A DNA stretch of 52,881 nucleotides, from contig NZ_JIAI01000029.1 of assembly GCF_000620785.1 (NCBI RefSeq), positions 1 through 52,881 on the forward strand, in the 5' to 3' direction. Shown in pieces: positions 22,618 through 30,464 of the stretch (its first letter is position 1; each line of letters starts with the position of its first letter). The stretch is from Actinospineispora acaciae DSM 45401 (GTDB lineage: Bacteria; Actinomycetota; Actinomycetes; Mycobacteriales; Pseudonocardiaceae). A program made the translations under genes and the position numbers. Under the pieces are notes generated by a model. That model was not told the DNA's origin and did not search any database. It saw only the letters and a program-made list of their open reading frames with translations.

Positions 22618-23039
22618 TCATCTACCACGGTAACCGTTTCACCTTCAAGCCCGAGGCCCGGCCGGAGCAGATCGAGCGGGCGCTCGACAGCCTGCGCAAC
22701 CAGGGCCGGGTCGTCCCGTCGGTGACGTCCTTCACCGTCGGCCGGGACTTCGGCGGCGAGTTCGAGTGGGGCGCGATGTTCGTGATCGAGAACGGCCTCG
22801 ACGGCTACTGGGAGTACCTCACGCACCCCGCGCACCTCAACACCGACCGGGTAGGCCTGCCCCTGGTCGACAGGTTCATGTCGTTCGACATCACCGACGG
22901 CACCGACCCCGAGGTCGGCGCGAAGATCGCTGAGCTGCACCAACGCCGCTTCGACGCCATGCCCGACATCAACGACCTGGTCTCCGGGCTCGGCGAGTAC
23001 ACCGGCTCCGCCGCGCCCGGCCCGCACGGCAAGCCCTGA
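22614..23039 (+). CDS. Dabb-family (stress-responsive alpha/beta barrel) protein
   Basis: The 141-residue protein starts MIIYHGNRFTFKPEARPEQIE and has SVTSFTVGRDFGGEFEWG and YLTHPAHLNTDRVGLPLVDRFMSFDI, typical of the ferredoxin-like dimeric Dabb fold. Members include small cyclases, monooxygenases and proteins of unknown role. Coupled to the MFS exporter, it may act on the exported compound (inference). Confidence 0.85.
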   Translation: MIIYHGNRFTFKPEARPEQIERALDSLRNQGRVVPSVTSFTVGRDFGGEFEWGAMFVIENGLDGYWEYLTHPAHLNTDRVGLPLVDRFMSFDITDGTDPEVGAKIAELHQRRFDAMPDINDLVSGLGEYTGSAAPGPHGKP

Positions 23040-23091
23040 GATTTGCGCAAGCACAGCGATCGAGCGGTACGCGGCCGGCCCAGCCGTCTCT

Positions 23092-23097
23092 TAACCT
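23092..23097 (+). promoter_or_regulatory. Candidate -10 of the sugar ABC operon
   Basis: TAACCT fits TANNNT and lies 28 bases ahead of the start codon, with a strong AAGGAGGT ribosome binding site at 23113-23120. Confidence 0.4.
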
Positions 23098-23124
23098 GTC
23101 GCCCACATCGACAAGGAGGTCGTG

Positions 23125-24144
23125 ATGGGTCGGTCCAGGTATCTGGTCAGGGTGGTGACGATCGGTGCCGTCGCGGCGGCGCTGGCCACGGCGGGCTGCA
23201 GCGCGGAGCGCACCGGCGGGGGTGGGGGCGCCGGCGGTTCCAACGGACCGGTGAAGATCGGCCTGGTCACCAAGACCGACACCAACCCGTACTTCGTCAC
23301 CCTGCGCGACGCGGCCAAGGCGGCGGCCCAGCAGCAGGGCGCCGAGCTGGTCGCGCTGGCCGGCAAGTTCGACGGGGACAACGAGGGCCAGGTGGCGGCC
23401 ATCGAGAACCTGGCGCAGCAGGGCGTCAAGGGCATCCTGATCACGCCGAGCAACTCCACCGGGATCATCGGCGCGCTGCGCAAGGCCCGCGACCGGGGCA
23501 TCACGGTGATCGCGCTGGACACCGAGACCCAGCCGAAGGACGCGGTGGACGCGACCTGGGCGACCAACAACCTGGAGGCCGGCGAGAAGCAGGGCGGCTA
23601 CGTCAAGACCGCGCTCAACGGCGCCGCGCCCAAGCTGCTCATGATCGACGGCACCCCCGGGGCCGCCGTCGACCAGCAGCGCCACGACGGCTTCCTCAAG
23701 GGCATCGGGCTGGCCGAGGGCGCACCGGAGATCATCGGCACCCAGGCGGCCAACGGCGACCAGAACAAGGCGCAGCAGGCCATGGAGAACCTGCTGGCGC
23801 GCTCCACCGACGTGAACGCCGTCTACACCATCAACGAGCCGACCGGCCGGGGCGCGTACGCCGCGCTGTCCGCCAAGGGCCTGGCCGGCAAGGTGGCGGT
23901 GGGCTCCATCGACGGCGGCTGCCAGGGCGTGCAGGACGTCAAGTCCGGCAAGTACGCGGCCACCGTGATGCAGTTCCCGAAGAAGATGGCCCAGGAGGGC
24001 GTCGCCGCCGTGGTGACCTTCGCCAAGAACGGCACCAAGCCGTCCGGGTTCCACGACACCGGCTCGGAGCTGATCACCGACAAGCCGGTGCCGGGGCTGC
24101 CGTCCAAGGACACCGCGTACGGCATGCAGAACTGCTGGGGCTGA
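23125..24144 (+). CDS. Sugar ABC transporter substrate-binding lipoprotein (FrcB/RbsB-like)
   Basis: The 339-residue protein has a lipoprotein signal (VVTIGAVAAALATAGC, Cys about residue 24) and a periplasmic-binding-protein-like type I fold: VKIGLVTKTDTNPYFVTLRDAAK, GVKGILITPSNS, DTETQ, GTPGAAVDQQRHDGF, NAVYTINEPTGRGA. That is the ribose/fructose (CUT2) class. Ligand assignment to fructose is inferred from the two kinases at the end of the operon, which recall frcBCAK of rhizobia. ATG 23125 was chosen over GTG 23122 because of spacing to AAGGAGGT. Confidence 0.88.
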   Translation: MGRSRYLVRVVTIGAVAAALATAGCSAERTGGGGGAGGSNGPVKIGLVTKTDTNPYFVTLRDAAKAAAQQQGAELVALAGKFDGDNEGQVAAIENLAQQGVKGILITPSNSTGIIGALRKARDRGITVIALDTETQPKDAVDATWATNNLEAGEKQGGYVKTALNGAAPKLLMIDGTPGAAVDQQRHDGFLKGIGLAEGAPEIIGTQAANGDQNKAQQAMENLLARSTDVNAVYTINEPTGRGAYAALSAKGLAGKVAVGSIDGGCQGVQDVKSGKYAATVMQFPKKMAQEGVAAVVTFAKNGTKPSGFHDTGSELITDKPVPGLPSKDTAYGMQNCWG

Positions 24145-24148
24145 GCCC

Positions 24149-25120
24149 GTGACCGTCACCGCTCGGCGGCCCGGCGTGTCTGAGCTGGTGCTGCGCTACC
24201 CCGCGCTGGGGCCGGCGTTCGCGCTCCTGCTCGCCGTCGTGGTGTTCTCGCTGGCCACCGACACCTTCCTGAACGTCGACAACATCAGCCTGGTGGTGGC
24301 CCAGTCGCTGGTGGTCGGCACGCTCGCGCTCGGCCAGACGCTGATCATCCTGACCGCCGGCATCGACCTGGCGAACGCCGCGATCATGGTGTTCGGCACC
24401 CTGCTGATGGCCAAGCTGGCCGGCGGCTCCGGGCTGGTCGCGCTGGTGGCCGGCGTCGTGCTGTGCGCGTTCTTCGGGGCGGTGTCCGGTGGGCTGGTGA
24501 CATCGCTGCGGCTGCCGCCGTTCATCGTCACGCTCGGCATGCTGACGGTGGTGGCGGCCTCGTCGCGGATCTTCGCGGCCGGCCAGAGCTTCCCGGTCAC
24601 CGACGGCCTGCTCGGCGCGCTCGGACGGCACTTCTACCTGTTCGGGCAGATCGAGGTCACCGTCGGCATGGTGCTCGGGCTGGTGATGTTCCTGGTCGCC
24701 TGGTACGTGCTGGGCCGCACCGCGTGGGGCCGGCACGTGTACGCGCTGGGCAACGACCCGGAGGCCGCGCGGCTGACCGGCATCCACGTCAACCGCACCC
24801 GGTTCAGCGTGTACCTGGTGGCCGGGGTGATCTACGGCATCGCCGCGTGGCAGGCCATCGGGCGGATCCCGAACGCGGACCCGAACGCCTTCCAGACCGG
24901 CAACCTGGACAGCATCACCGCGGTGGTGATCGGCGGCACCAGCCTGTTCGGCGGCCGGGGCGGGGTGCTGGGCACGCTGGTCGGCGCGCTGATCGTGAGC
25001 GTGCTGCGCAGCGGGCTCACCCAGGCCGGCATCGACAACCTGTACCAGGACGTGGCCACCGGCATCCTGGTGATCGTCGCGGTGGCGCTGGACCAACTGG
25101 CCAGGAGGCGGTCGCGGTGA
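24149..25120 (+). CDS. Sugar ABC transporter permease (CUT2, FrcC/RbsC-like)
   Basis: A 323-residue membrane protein of eight to ten helices with the CUT2 permease signatures GQTLIILTAGIDLANAAIM, GGLVTSLRLPPFIVTLGM, YALGNDPEAARLTGI and GGTSLFGGRGGVLGTLVGAL. It forms the channel for sugar passed on by the lipoprotein upstream. It starts with GTG four bases after the binding-protein stop and overlaps the ATPase start (GTGA). Confidence 0.92.
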   Translation: MTVTARRPGVSELVLRYPALGPAFALLLAVVVFSLATDTFLNVDNISLVVAQSLVVGTLALGQTLIILTAGIDLANAAIMVFGTLLMAKLAGGSGLVALVAGVVLCAFFGAVSGGLVTSLRLPPFIVTLGMLTVVAASSRIFAAGQSFPVTDGLLGALGRHFYLFGQIEVTVGMVLGLVMFLVAWYVLGRTAWGRHVYALGNDPEAARLTGIHVNRTRFSVYLVAGVIYGIAAWQAIGRIPNADPNAFQTGNLDSITAVVIGGTSLFGGRGGVLGTLVGALIVSVLRSGLTQAGIDNLYQDVATGILVIVAVALDQLARRRSR

Positions 25121-25959
25121 CCACCGAAGGCGAGCTTGCGAGCCGAGCAGATAGCGCGGCAGAGGACGTCGTACTGAGGGCCGAGGGACTGGTCAAGCGC
25201 TACGGCAGCGTCACCGCCATCGACGGCGCGGACTTCGACCTGCGCAAGGGCGAGGTGCTGGCCGTGATCGGGGACAACGGCGCCGGCAAGACCAGCATGA
25301 TCAAGGCGCTGTGCGGCGCGCTGATCCCGGACGAGGGCACGATCTGGCTGGACGGGCGGCAGGTGCGGTTCCACTCGCCGCTGGACGCCCGCCACGCCGG
25401 CATCGAGACGGTCTACCAGACGCTCGCGGTCGCCCCGGCCATGGACATCGCCGGCAACCTCTTCCTCGGTCGCGAGCTGCGCAAGAAGGGCCTGCTCGGC
25501 GCGGTGTTCCGGACGCTGGACCACCGGGGCATGCGGGCCGAGGCGCAGCGCCAGCTCGACGCGCTCGGGGTGGCCACCGTGCAGAACATCGGCCAGCTGG
25601 TGGAGACCCTGTCCGGCGGCCAGCGCCAGGCCGTGGCGGTGGCCAGGGCGGCGATGTTCGCGCAACGGCTGGTGATCATGGACGAGCCGACGGCCGCCCT
25701 CGGCGTGCGGGAGTCGGCCATGGTGTTGGATCTCATCAGACGGATCCGGGACAACGGCCTTCCGGTCGTGCTGATCAGCCATAACATGCCGCACGTGTTC
25801 GAGATCGCGGATCGCATCCACGTGCACCGGCTGGGCAGGCGGGTGGCGGTGGTCAAGCCGGACGACTACGCGATGAACGAGGTGGTGGCGCTGATGACCG
25901 GGGCGCTGCGCCTCGGCGAGGACGGCGAGTTGACCAAAGTTGAGCTGAACAACCGGTGA
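25117..25959 (+). CDS. Sugar ABC transporter ATPase (single-domain, FrcA-like)
   Basis: The 280-residue protein has one ABC domain: Walker A GDNGAGKTS (about residue 52), Q-loop TVYQTLA, signature LSGGQRQ, Walker B VIMDEPTAAL and H-loop ISHNM. Most CUT2 ATPases (RbsA) have two fused domains; FrcA-type ones have one, supporting the frc-like reading. The GTG overlaps the permease stop, and the stop overlaps the pfkB GTG. Confidence 0.92.
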   Translation: MTTEGELASRADSAAEDVVLRAEGLVKRYGSVTAIDGADFDLRKGEVLAVIGDNGAGKTSMIKALCGALIPDEGTIWLDGRQVRFHSPLDARHAGIETVYQTLAVAPAMDIAGNLFLGRELRKKGLLGAVFRTLDHRGMRAEAQRQLDALGVATVQNIGQLVETLSGGQRQAVAVARAAMFAQRLVIMDEPTAALGVRESAMVLDLIRRIRDNGLPVVLISHNMPHVFEIADRIHVHRLGRRVAVVKPDDYAMNEVVALMTGALRLGEDGELTKVELNNR

Positions 25960-26896
25960 ACCGCGCTTCTCGGGGTGTGCTCTGCGTGGGGCTGACCGCG
26001 CTGGACGTGGTGCACCACCTGTCCGGTCCGCCTCAGTGGGGTTACAAGCAGCGGTCCGAGGGCGGCGAGCTGGTCGCCGGCGGCCCGGCGGCCAACGCGT
26101 CGGTGACCGCCGCCCGGCTGCTCGGGTCCGCACGCCTGCTGACGGCCATTGGCCTGAGTCCGCCCGCCGGCGCCGTGCACGCCGACCTGGCCGCGCACCG
26201 GGTCCAGGTGCTCGACCTCGCGCCGGCCGGCTGGTCGGTCCCGGTGGCCAGCGCCTTCGTCGACGTCCGTACCGGGGAGCGAACGGTGGTCTCACCGGGG
26301 GCGCTCGGCGCGGGCGGCGTGTCCGGCGAGGGGTACTCGTTCGCCGGCCTGCTGGACGGAATGCGGGCGGTGCTGCTGGACGGACACCACCCGGCGCTGG
26401 CCGCGCGGGTGGCCGCCGAGGCCACGGCCGCCGAGGTGCCCGTGCTGCTCGACGCCGGGAGCTGGAAGGACGAGCTGGACGGCGTGCTGCCCCGGGTCTC
26501 GGTGGCCGCCTGCTCGGCCGACTTCCGGCCGCCGGGCCAGCCGCGCGCCGGCGACGACCCGCTGTCCGTGGCCACCGTCCTGCACCGGCGGGGGGTACGG
26601 ACGGTGCTGGTCACCGACGGCCCCCGGCCGGTGGTGTGGAGCACGATGGACGGCGAGCGCGGCTCCGTCGGAGTGCCGGAGGTGCGGGCGGTGGACACGC
26701 TCGGCGCCGGCGACGTCTTCCACGGCGCGCTGGCCGCCGCGCTGGCGTCCCGGTGGGGGTCGATCACGGCATGCGCCGCGCTGGCCGCCGAGGTCGCGGC
26801 CGCCCGCTGCGCGACGCTGGGCGCCCGAGCCTGGCTGGACTCCCCGGAGGTCTCGGCGCTCGCACAGCGGCTGCGTTCCCGCCGTCCGGTCGCTCG

Positions 26897-26900
<4 letters not shown>
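25956..26900 (+). CDS. PfkB-family carbohydrate kinase
   Basis: A 314-residue ribokinase-fold protein. The N-terminal GG motif region is LVAGGPAANASVTAA (about residue 40) and the C-terminal anion-hole/catalytic motif is DTLGAGDVFHGALA with the base Asp near residue 250. It presumably phosphorylates the imported sugar. The family covers fructo-, ribo- and other kinases, and the substrate cannot be fixed from sequence. Coupled on both sides by 4-base overlaps. Confidence 0.88.
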
Positions 26901-27523
<623 letters not shown>

Positions 27524-27638
27524 CCCTGACGGTGACACGCGCTCGCTCGCAAGCTCGCTCGCTGGTGGTCGGTCGCTGCGCTCCCTCTGAATTCCCGACT
27601 CGCGGGGGAGCGTGCGCGCGCCTCGGCGCGGGCGGGGG

Positions 27639-27666
27639 TAGCCTGCGGGCTCGAACACGTGTTCGT
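27639..27666 (+). promoter_or_regulatory. ruvCAB promoter with SOS (LexA) box
   Basis: TCGAACACGTGTTCGT at 27651-27666 matches the actinobacterial LexA consensus TCGAAC-N4-GTTCGA in all but the last base. A -10-like TAGCCT lies at 27639-27644, so the box would cover the transcription start. GGGAGGGG for ruvC follows at 27667-27674. DNA-damage induction of ruvCAB is therefore expected. Confidence 0.8.
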
Positions 27667-27679
27667 GGGAGGGGACGGC

Positions 27680-28246
27680 GTGCGGGTGCTTGGTGTCGAC
27701 CCGGGGCTGACCCGGTGCGGCATCGGAGTGGTGGACAGCGCCGGCGGGCGGCGGGTGAGCTGCGTGAGCTACGGGGTGGTGCGCACGCCGGCTGACGCCG
27801 AGGTGGCGCAGCGGCTGGTCACGGTGGCGGACGCGGTGCAGGAGGCGATCGCCAGGTACCGGCCGGACGTGGTGGCGGTGGAGCGGGTGTTCAGCCAGAC
27901 CAACGTGCGCACCGTGATGGGCACCGCCCAGGCCAGCGGCGCGGTGGCACTGGTCGCCGCCCGCGCCGGGCTGCGGGTGGTGTTTCATACCCCGAGCGAG
28001 CTGAAGGCCGCCGTGACCGGGTCGGGCCGGGCGGACAAGCAGCAGGTCACCGCGATGGTGACCAAGCTGCTCGGGCTGTCCGAGCGGCCCAAGCCCGCGG
28101 ACGCGGCGGACGCGCTCGCGCTGGCCATCTGCCACTGCTGGCGCGGGCCGATGCTGGACAGGATGGCCGAGGCGAAGGCGGCCTCGGAGCGGCTGGCCAA
28201 GGCGCACAAGGCAAGGCTGGCCGAGGCGGCGAAGGGGAGACGATGA
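27680..28246 (+). CDS. ruvC: Holliday junction resolvase RuvC
   Basis: This 188-residue RNase H-like endonuclease cleaves Holliday junctions with RuvAB. Catalytic acidic residues are Asp7 in MRVLGVDPGLTRCG, Glu in VVAVERVF, and the Asp pair in KPADAADALA. GTG 27680 is chosen because it gives the standard N-terminus and follows GGGAGGGG; an in-frame GTG at 27659 lies inside the SOS box. A charged Lys/Ala tail ends the protein, whose stop overlaps the ruvA ATG (ATGA). Confidence 0.96.
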   Translation: MRVLGVDPGLTRCGIGVVDSAGGRRVSCVSYGVVRTPADAEVAQRLVTVADAVQEAIARYRPDVVAVERVFSQTNVRTVMGTAQASGAVALVAARAGLRVVFHTPSELKAAVTGSGRADKQQVTAMVTKLLGLSERPKPADAADALALAICHCWRGPMLDRMAEAKAASERLAKAHKARLAEAAKGRR

Positions 28247-28851
28247 TCAGTTCAGTGCGCGGGCCGGTGCTGGCCATCGGGCTGGACCACGCCGTGATCG
28301 AGGTCGGCGGGGTGGGCCTGGCGGTGCATGCGACGCCCGCGACCCTGGCCACCCTGCGCCGGGGCGAGCAGGCCCAACTGGCCACCTCGCTGATCGTCAG
28401 GGAGGACTCGCTCACGCTCTACGGCTTCGCCGACACCGAGACCAGCGAGCTGTTCGGGCTGTTGCAGACGGTCACCGGGGTCGGACCCAGGCTGGCGCTC
28501 GCGACCCTGGCCGTGCTGGAGCCCGACGCGCTGCGCCAGGCGCTGGCCGACGGCGACCTGAAGGCGCTGACCAGGGTGCCCGGCATCGGCCGCAAAGGGG
28601 CGGAGCGGCTGGTGGTCGAGCTGCGCGACAAGGTGACCGCCGCCCCCACGGCGCCCGCCACGAACGGCACATCCACGTCCGCCGGCGTGAGCGGCCGCGA
28701 CCACGTGGTGGAGGCCCTGGTCGGCCTCGGGTTCGCCGCCAAGCAGGCCGAGCAGACGGTGGACGCCGTTTTCGCGGAGAGCAACGGGAACGGCGTTGAC
28801 ACCTCCGCCGCACTGCGCGCCGCGCTGAACAGGCTGGGCGCGTCGCGGTGA
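28243..28851 (+). CDS. ruvA: Holliday junction branch migration protein RuvA
   Basis: The 202-residue protein has an N-terminal OB fold (MISSVRGPVLAI, then LIVREDSLTLYGFAD), two helix-hairpin-helix motifs (TVTGVGPRLALA and RVPGIGRKGAERLVVEL) and, after a Thr/Ala/Ser linker, domain III (VVEALVGLGFAAKQAEQTV) that contacts RuvB. It binds the junction as a tetramer. Coupled to ruvC and ruvB by 4-base overlaps. Confidence 0.96.
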   Translation: MISSVRGPVLAIGLDHAVIEVGGVGLAVHATPATLATLRRGEQAQLATSLIVREDSLTLYGFADTETSELFGLLQTVTGVGPRLALATLAVLEPDALRQALADGDLKALTRVPGIGRKGAERLVVELRDKVTAAPTAPATNGTSTSAGVSGRDHVVEALVGLGFAAKQAEQTVDAVFAESNGNGVDTSAALRAALNRLGASR

Positions 28852-29894
28852 CGGACCCGGCCCCCCTGTCCGCGCGCGCCGAACCGGAGGACCTGGACAC
28901 CGAGGCCAGCCTGCGCCCGCGCAAGCTGTCCGAGTTCATCGGCCAGGGCCGGGTGCGCGAGCAGCTCGAGCTCGTACTGGAAGGCGCCCGCCGCCGAGGC
29001 GACCCACCCGACCACGTGCTCCTCTCCGGCCCGCCCGGCCTGGGCAAGACCAGCCTTTCGATGATCATCGCCACCGAGATGGGCGCGGCCATCCGGGTCA
29101 CCTCCGGCCCCGCCCTGGAACGGGCCGGCGACCTGGCCGCCATGCTGTCCAACCTGATGGCCGGCGACGTGCTGTTCATCGACGAGATCCACCGCATCGC
29201 CCGGCCCGCCGAGGAGATGCTCTACCTGGCCATGGAGGACTTCCGGGTCGACGTGGTGGTCGGCAAGGGGCCGGGCGCGACCAGCATTCCGCTGGAGATC
29301 GCGCCGTTCACCCTGGTCGGCGCCACCACCCGGGCCGGCGCGCTGACCGGCCCGCTGCGCGACAGGTTCGGCTTCACCGCGCACATGGAGTTCTACGAGC
29401 CGGACGAGCTGGAGCTGGTGCTGCGCAGGGCGGCCACCATCCTGGAGGTCGACCTGCGCCCGGACGGCGCCGAGGAGATCTCCCGCCGCTGCCGTGGCAC
29501 GCCACGGATCGCGAACCGGCTGCTCAGGCGGGTGCGCGACTACGCGGAGGTGCGCGCGGACGGCGTGGTGACCCGCGAGATAGCCCGCGCGGCGCTGGCC
29601 GTGTACGACGTCGACGAGCTCGGTCTGGACCGGTTGGACAGGGCCGTGCTGACCGCGCTGGTGCGCTCGTTCGGGGGCGGACCGGTGGGCGTATCGACGC
29701 TGGCTGTGGCGGTCGGTGAGGAACCCGCTACCGTGGAGGAGGTCTGCGAGCCATATCTCGTGCGTGCTGGCATGCTTGCGCGCACGCCGCGTGGTCGGGT
29801 AGCCACCGCCGGTGCGTGGCGACACCTCGACATGGAGCCGCCACCCACCGCCGCGGGGGAGCAGGGGGAACCTCCGCCCACGCTGTTCGAGTGA
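28848..29894 (+). CDS. ruvB: Holliday junction branch migration ATPase RuvB
   Basis: This 348-residue AAA+ motor has Walker A LLSGPPGLGKTSL, Walker B VLFIDEIHRI, sensor 1 GATTRAGALTGPLRDRFG including the Arg finger region, sensor 2 RGTPRIANRLLRRVRD and a C-terminal winged helix (VGVSTLAVAVGEEPATVEEVCEPYLVRAGML). It drives branch migration around RuvA. The tail is Pro/Glu-rich. Ends the ruv operon 43 bases before yajC. Confidence 0.97.
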   Translation: MTDPAPLSARAEPEDLDTEASLRPRKLSEFIGQGRVREQLELVLEGARRRGDPPDHVLLSGPPGLGKTSLSMIIATEMGAAIRVTSGPALERAGDLAAMLSNLMAGDVLFIDEIHRIARPAEEMLYLAMEDFRVDVVVGKGPGATSIPLEIAPFTLVGATTRAGALTGPLRDRFGFTAHMEFYEPDELELVLRRAATILEVDLRPDGAEEISRRCRGTPRIANRLLRRVRDYAEVRADGVVTREIARAALAVYDVDELGLDRLDRAVLTALVRSFGGGPVGVSTLAVAVGEEPATVEEVCEPYLVRAGMLARTPRGRVATAGAWRHLDMEPPPTAAGEQGEPPPTLFE

Positions 29895-29937
29895 CCCGGC
29901 TGGCAGACTCGACGACGCTCACGGAAGTACGGAGACC

Positions 29938-30321
29938 ATGGACCTCACCGCACTGTTGCCGCTTCTCATCATCCTGCTGTTCATCCCCCTGTTCCTCAGC
30001 GGCCGCCGGCAAAGGCGGCAGATGCAGGAGATGCAGCAGCTTCAAAGCTCGCTGTCGGACGGCGACGTGGTCGTGACGACCTCCGGGCTGCGCGGCACCG
30101 TGGTGGACGCCAGCTACGAGGAGACCATCGACCTGGAGATCGCTCCGGGCGTGGTGACCACCTGGGTGCGCCAGGCGGTCCGGGAGAAGGTCAAGACGAC
30201 CGAGGACGCCCCGGCCAGCGACTCCGCCGGCTCGACCGGCTCGACCGGCTCGACCGATGAGAAGGTCACCGACGCCGCCGAGAAGGCCGACGACTCCACC
30301 CCCGGCCGCACCAGCTCCTGA
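29938..30321 (+). CDS. yajC: Sec translocon accessory protein YajC
   Basis: The 127-residue protein has one N-terminal membrane helix (LLPLLIILLFIPLFLSGRRQRRQ) and the YajC core LQSSLSDGDVVVTTSGLRGTVVD. The tail is Ser/Thr/Gly-rich with a triple STG repeat. It associates with SecDF to support preprotein translocation. ATG 29938 follows CGGAG. Gene order yajC-secD-secF is standard. Confidence 0.94.
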   Translation: MDLTALLPLLIILLFIPLFLSGRRQRRQMQEMQQLQSSLSDGDVVVTTSGLRGTVVDASYEETIDLEIAPGVVTTWVRQAVREKVKTTEDAPASDSAGSTGSTGSTDEKVTDAAEKADDSTPGRTSS

Positions 30322-30328
30322 GGCTCGC

Positions 30329-30365
30329 GCGAAAGCTGGCCGCGCGCATGCCCGGCCAGCTTCGC
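30329..30365. terminator. Strong hairpin after yajC
   Basis: Arms GCGA-A-AGCTGGCCG (30329-30342) and CGGCCAGCT-TCGC (30353-30365) pair along 13 base pairs with one bulged A and a 10-base loop, eight bases after the yajC stop. There is no U-run, as is usual for actinobacterial terminators. It could act as a terminator, attenuator or 3' stabiliser ahead of secD. Confidence 0.55.
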
Positions 30366-30366
30366 A

Positions 30367-30413
30367 ATACCTGTGGATGGCCAGGTATCTGCCTCTGAGC
30401 TGCTCGGTAGAGT
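30367..30413 (+). promoter_or_regulatory. secD upstream region: inverted repeat and -10-like box
   Basis: ATACCTG-N8-CAGGTAT (30367-30388) is a perfect 7-base inverted repeat. TAGAGT (30408-30413) fits a -10, which would give secD its own promoter with a leader of about 45 bases and GGGAG at 30451-30455. Confidence 0.4.
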
Positions 30414-30464
30414 CGGGGCCGGCGAAAGAAATCTCAAACTTCGAAACCTTGGGAGTTGGCGGAC

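Noticed and set aside
27524..27650. Small ORFs between the sugar operon and ruvC
   Set aside because: The stretch is made of GCTCGCTCGC-type repeats and CCCGACTCGCGGG; the translated frames are low complexity and unrelated to known proteins. It looks like an intergenic spacer.
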